DNA of 64,000 bases from NCBI GenBank assembly GCA_902765225.1, contig CACWYV010000001.1, positions 186,001-250,000 of the forward strand, in the 5' to 3' direction. How positions within the stretch are numbered: the first letter of the stretch is position 1; every line of letters begins with the position of its first letter. This stretch comes from Candidatus Avelusimicrobium intestinale (GTDB taxonomy: Bacteria > Elusimicrobiota > Elusimicrobia > Elusimicrobiales > Elusimicrobiaceae). Below are positions 63,906 to 64,000 of this stretch, in pieces. A model generated the notes under the pieces. It saw only the letters and a program-made list of their open reading frames with translations. It was not told the DNA's origin and made no database searches. A program made the translations under genes and the position numbers.

Positions 63906-64000
63906 ATGCCTAAAATCAGTAATGTGCGCAAAGTGTTAGTAATTGGATCCGGGCCGATTGTTATCGGCCAAGCAGCCGAATTTGACTACGCCGGCACCCA
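63906..64000 (+). CDS. carB: Carbamoyl-phosphate synthase large subunit, 5' fragment
   Basis: The frame runs off the window. Its first residues ([20 protein letters not shown]) are the CarB N-terminus. AAGGAG lies upstream. It makes the carbamoyl phosphate for PyrB. No carA lies between pyrC and carB. Confidence 0.95.
   Translation, partial: MPKISNVRKVLVIGSGPIVIGQAAEFDYAGT

Overview
The window looks like chromosomal core from a strictly fermentative, Gram-negative-type bacterium, most plausibly a host-associated member of the Elusimicrobiota. The pointers are five scattered single-gene type IV prepilins (each with a [G]FTLIEhLhVVLIIGILA signature), a superoxide reductase/flavodiiron/rubredoxin oxygen-defence set, a ferredoxin-dependent 2-oxoacid oxidoreductase, and a membrane pyrophosphatase. 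The phylum is an inference from gene content; no 16S gene is present. Nearly all genes are ordinary housekeeping genes with clear Shine-Dalgarno sites and many strong intrinsic terminators.

Layout. 1-10 kb: the end of a tRNA-Cys, an LTA-synthase-like membrane phosphotransferase (minus), a short insertion carrying one membrane-protein gene inside a partial duplication of a ZapA-like gene, then rarA-xseA-xseB-tlyA and the korDABC operon (plus). 10-20 kb: an MFS transporter, trmL, glucan phosphorylase, a phosphoesterase and smc (minus), with two prepilins and a small internally duplicated protein on plus. 20-24 kb: the translation cluster, read on minus as tRNA-Gly, two tRNA-Thr, tuf, rpmG, tRNA-Trp, secE, nusG, rplK, rplA. 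24-34 kb: a GH13 glycosidase with a prepilin, gyrA, gyrB, a DciA-like gene, dnaN and dnaA (minus). The dnaN-dnaA gap carries a cluster of DnaA boxes and is the likely replication origin; recF is not in its usual place.

34.6-41 kb (plus): desulfoferrodoxin, flavodiiron protein, flavin reductase and rubredoxin, forming one O2/superoxide reduction pathway, then a glycosyltransferase, lepB, parA and parB. Three near-identical 16-bp palindromes (GTTTTCACGTGRAAAC) lie just before parA and are the probable parS centromere. 41-49 kb: a hypothetical membrane protein, a K+-independent-type proton pyrophosphatase, a prepilin, and hrcA-grpE-dnaK behind a promoter with a split CIRCE operator. 49-51 kb: a DUF4422 glycosyltransferase bracketed by 31-bp direct repeats, and a small outer-membrane barrel. 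51-60 kb (minus): one long operon hpf-hprK-rapZ-EIIA-EIIB-EIIC-EIID-ptsH-ptsI-lepA, a complete mannose-type PTS with its HPr kinase. 60-64 kb: a ferritin-like protein, a fifth prepilin, and pyrB-pyrC-carB, which runs off the window.

I do not see a defence island, prophage, CRISPR array or complete insertion sequence. The most notable signals are the parS cluster and origin architecture, a dispersed palindromic repeat that has become the leader-peptide coding region of one prepilin, two small insertions marked by flanking repeats, the split CIRCE, and a small conserved-looking repeat protein of unknown function.
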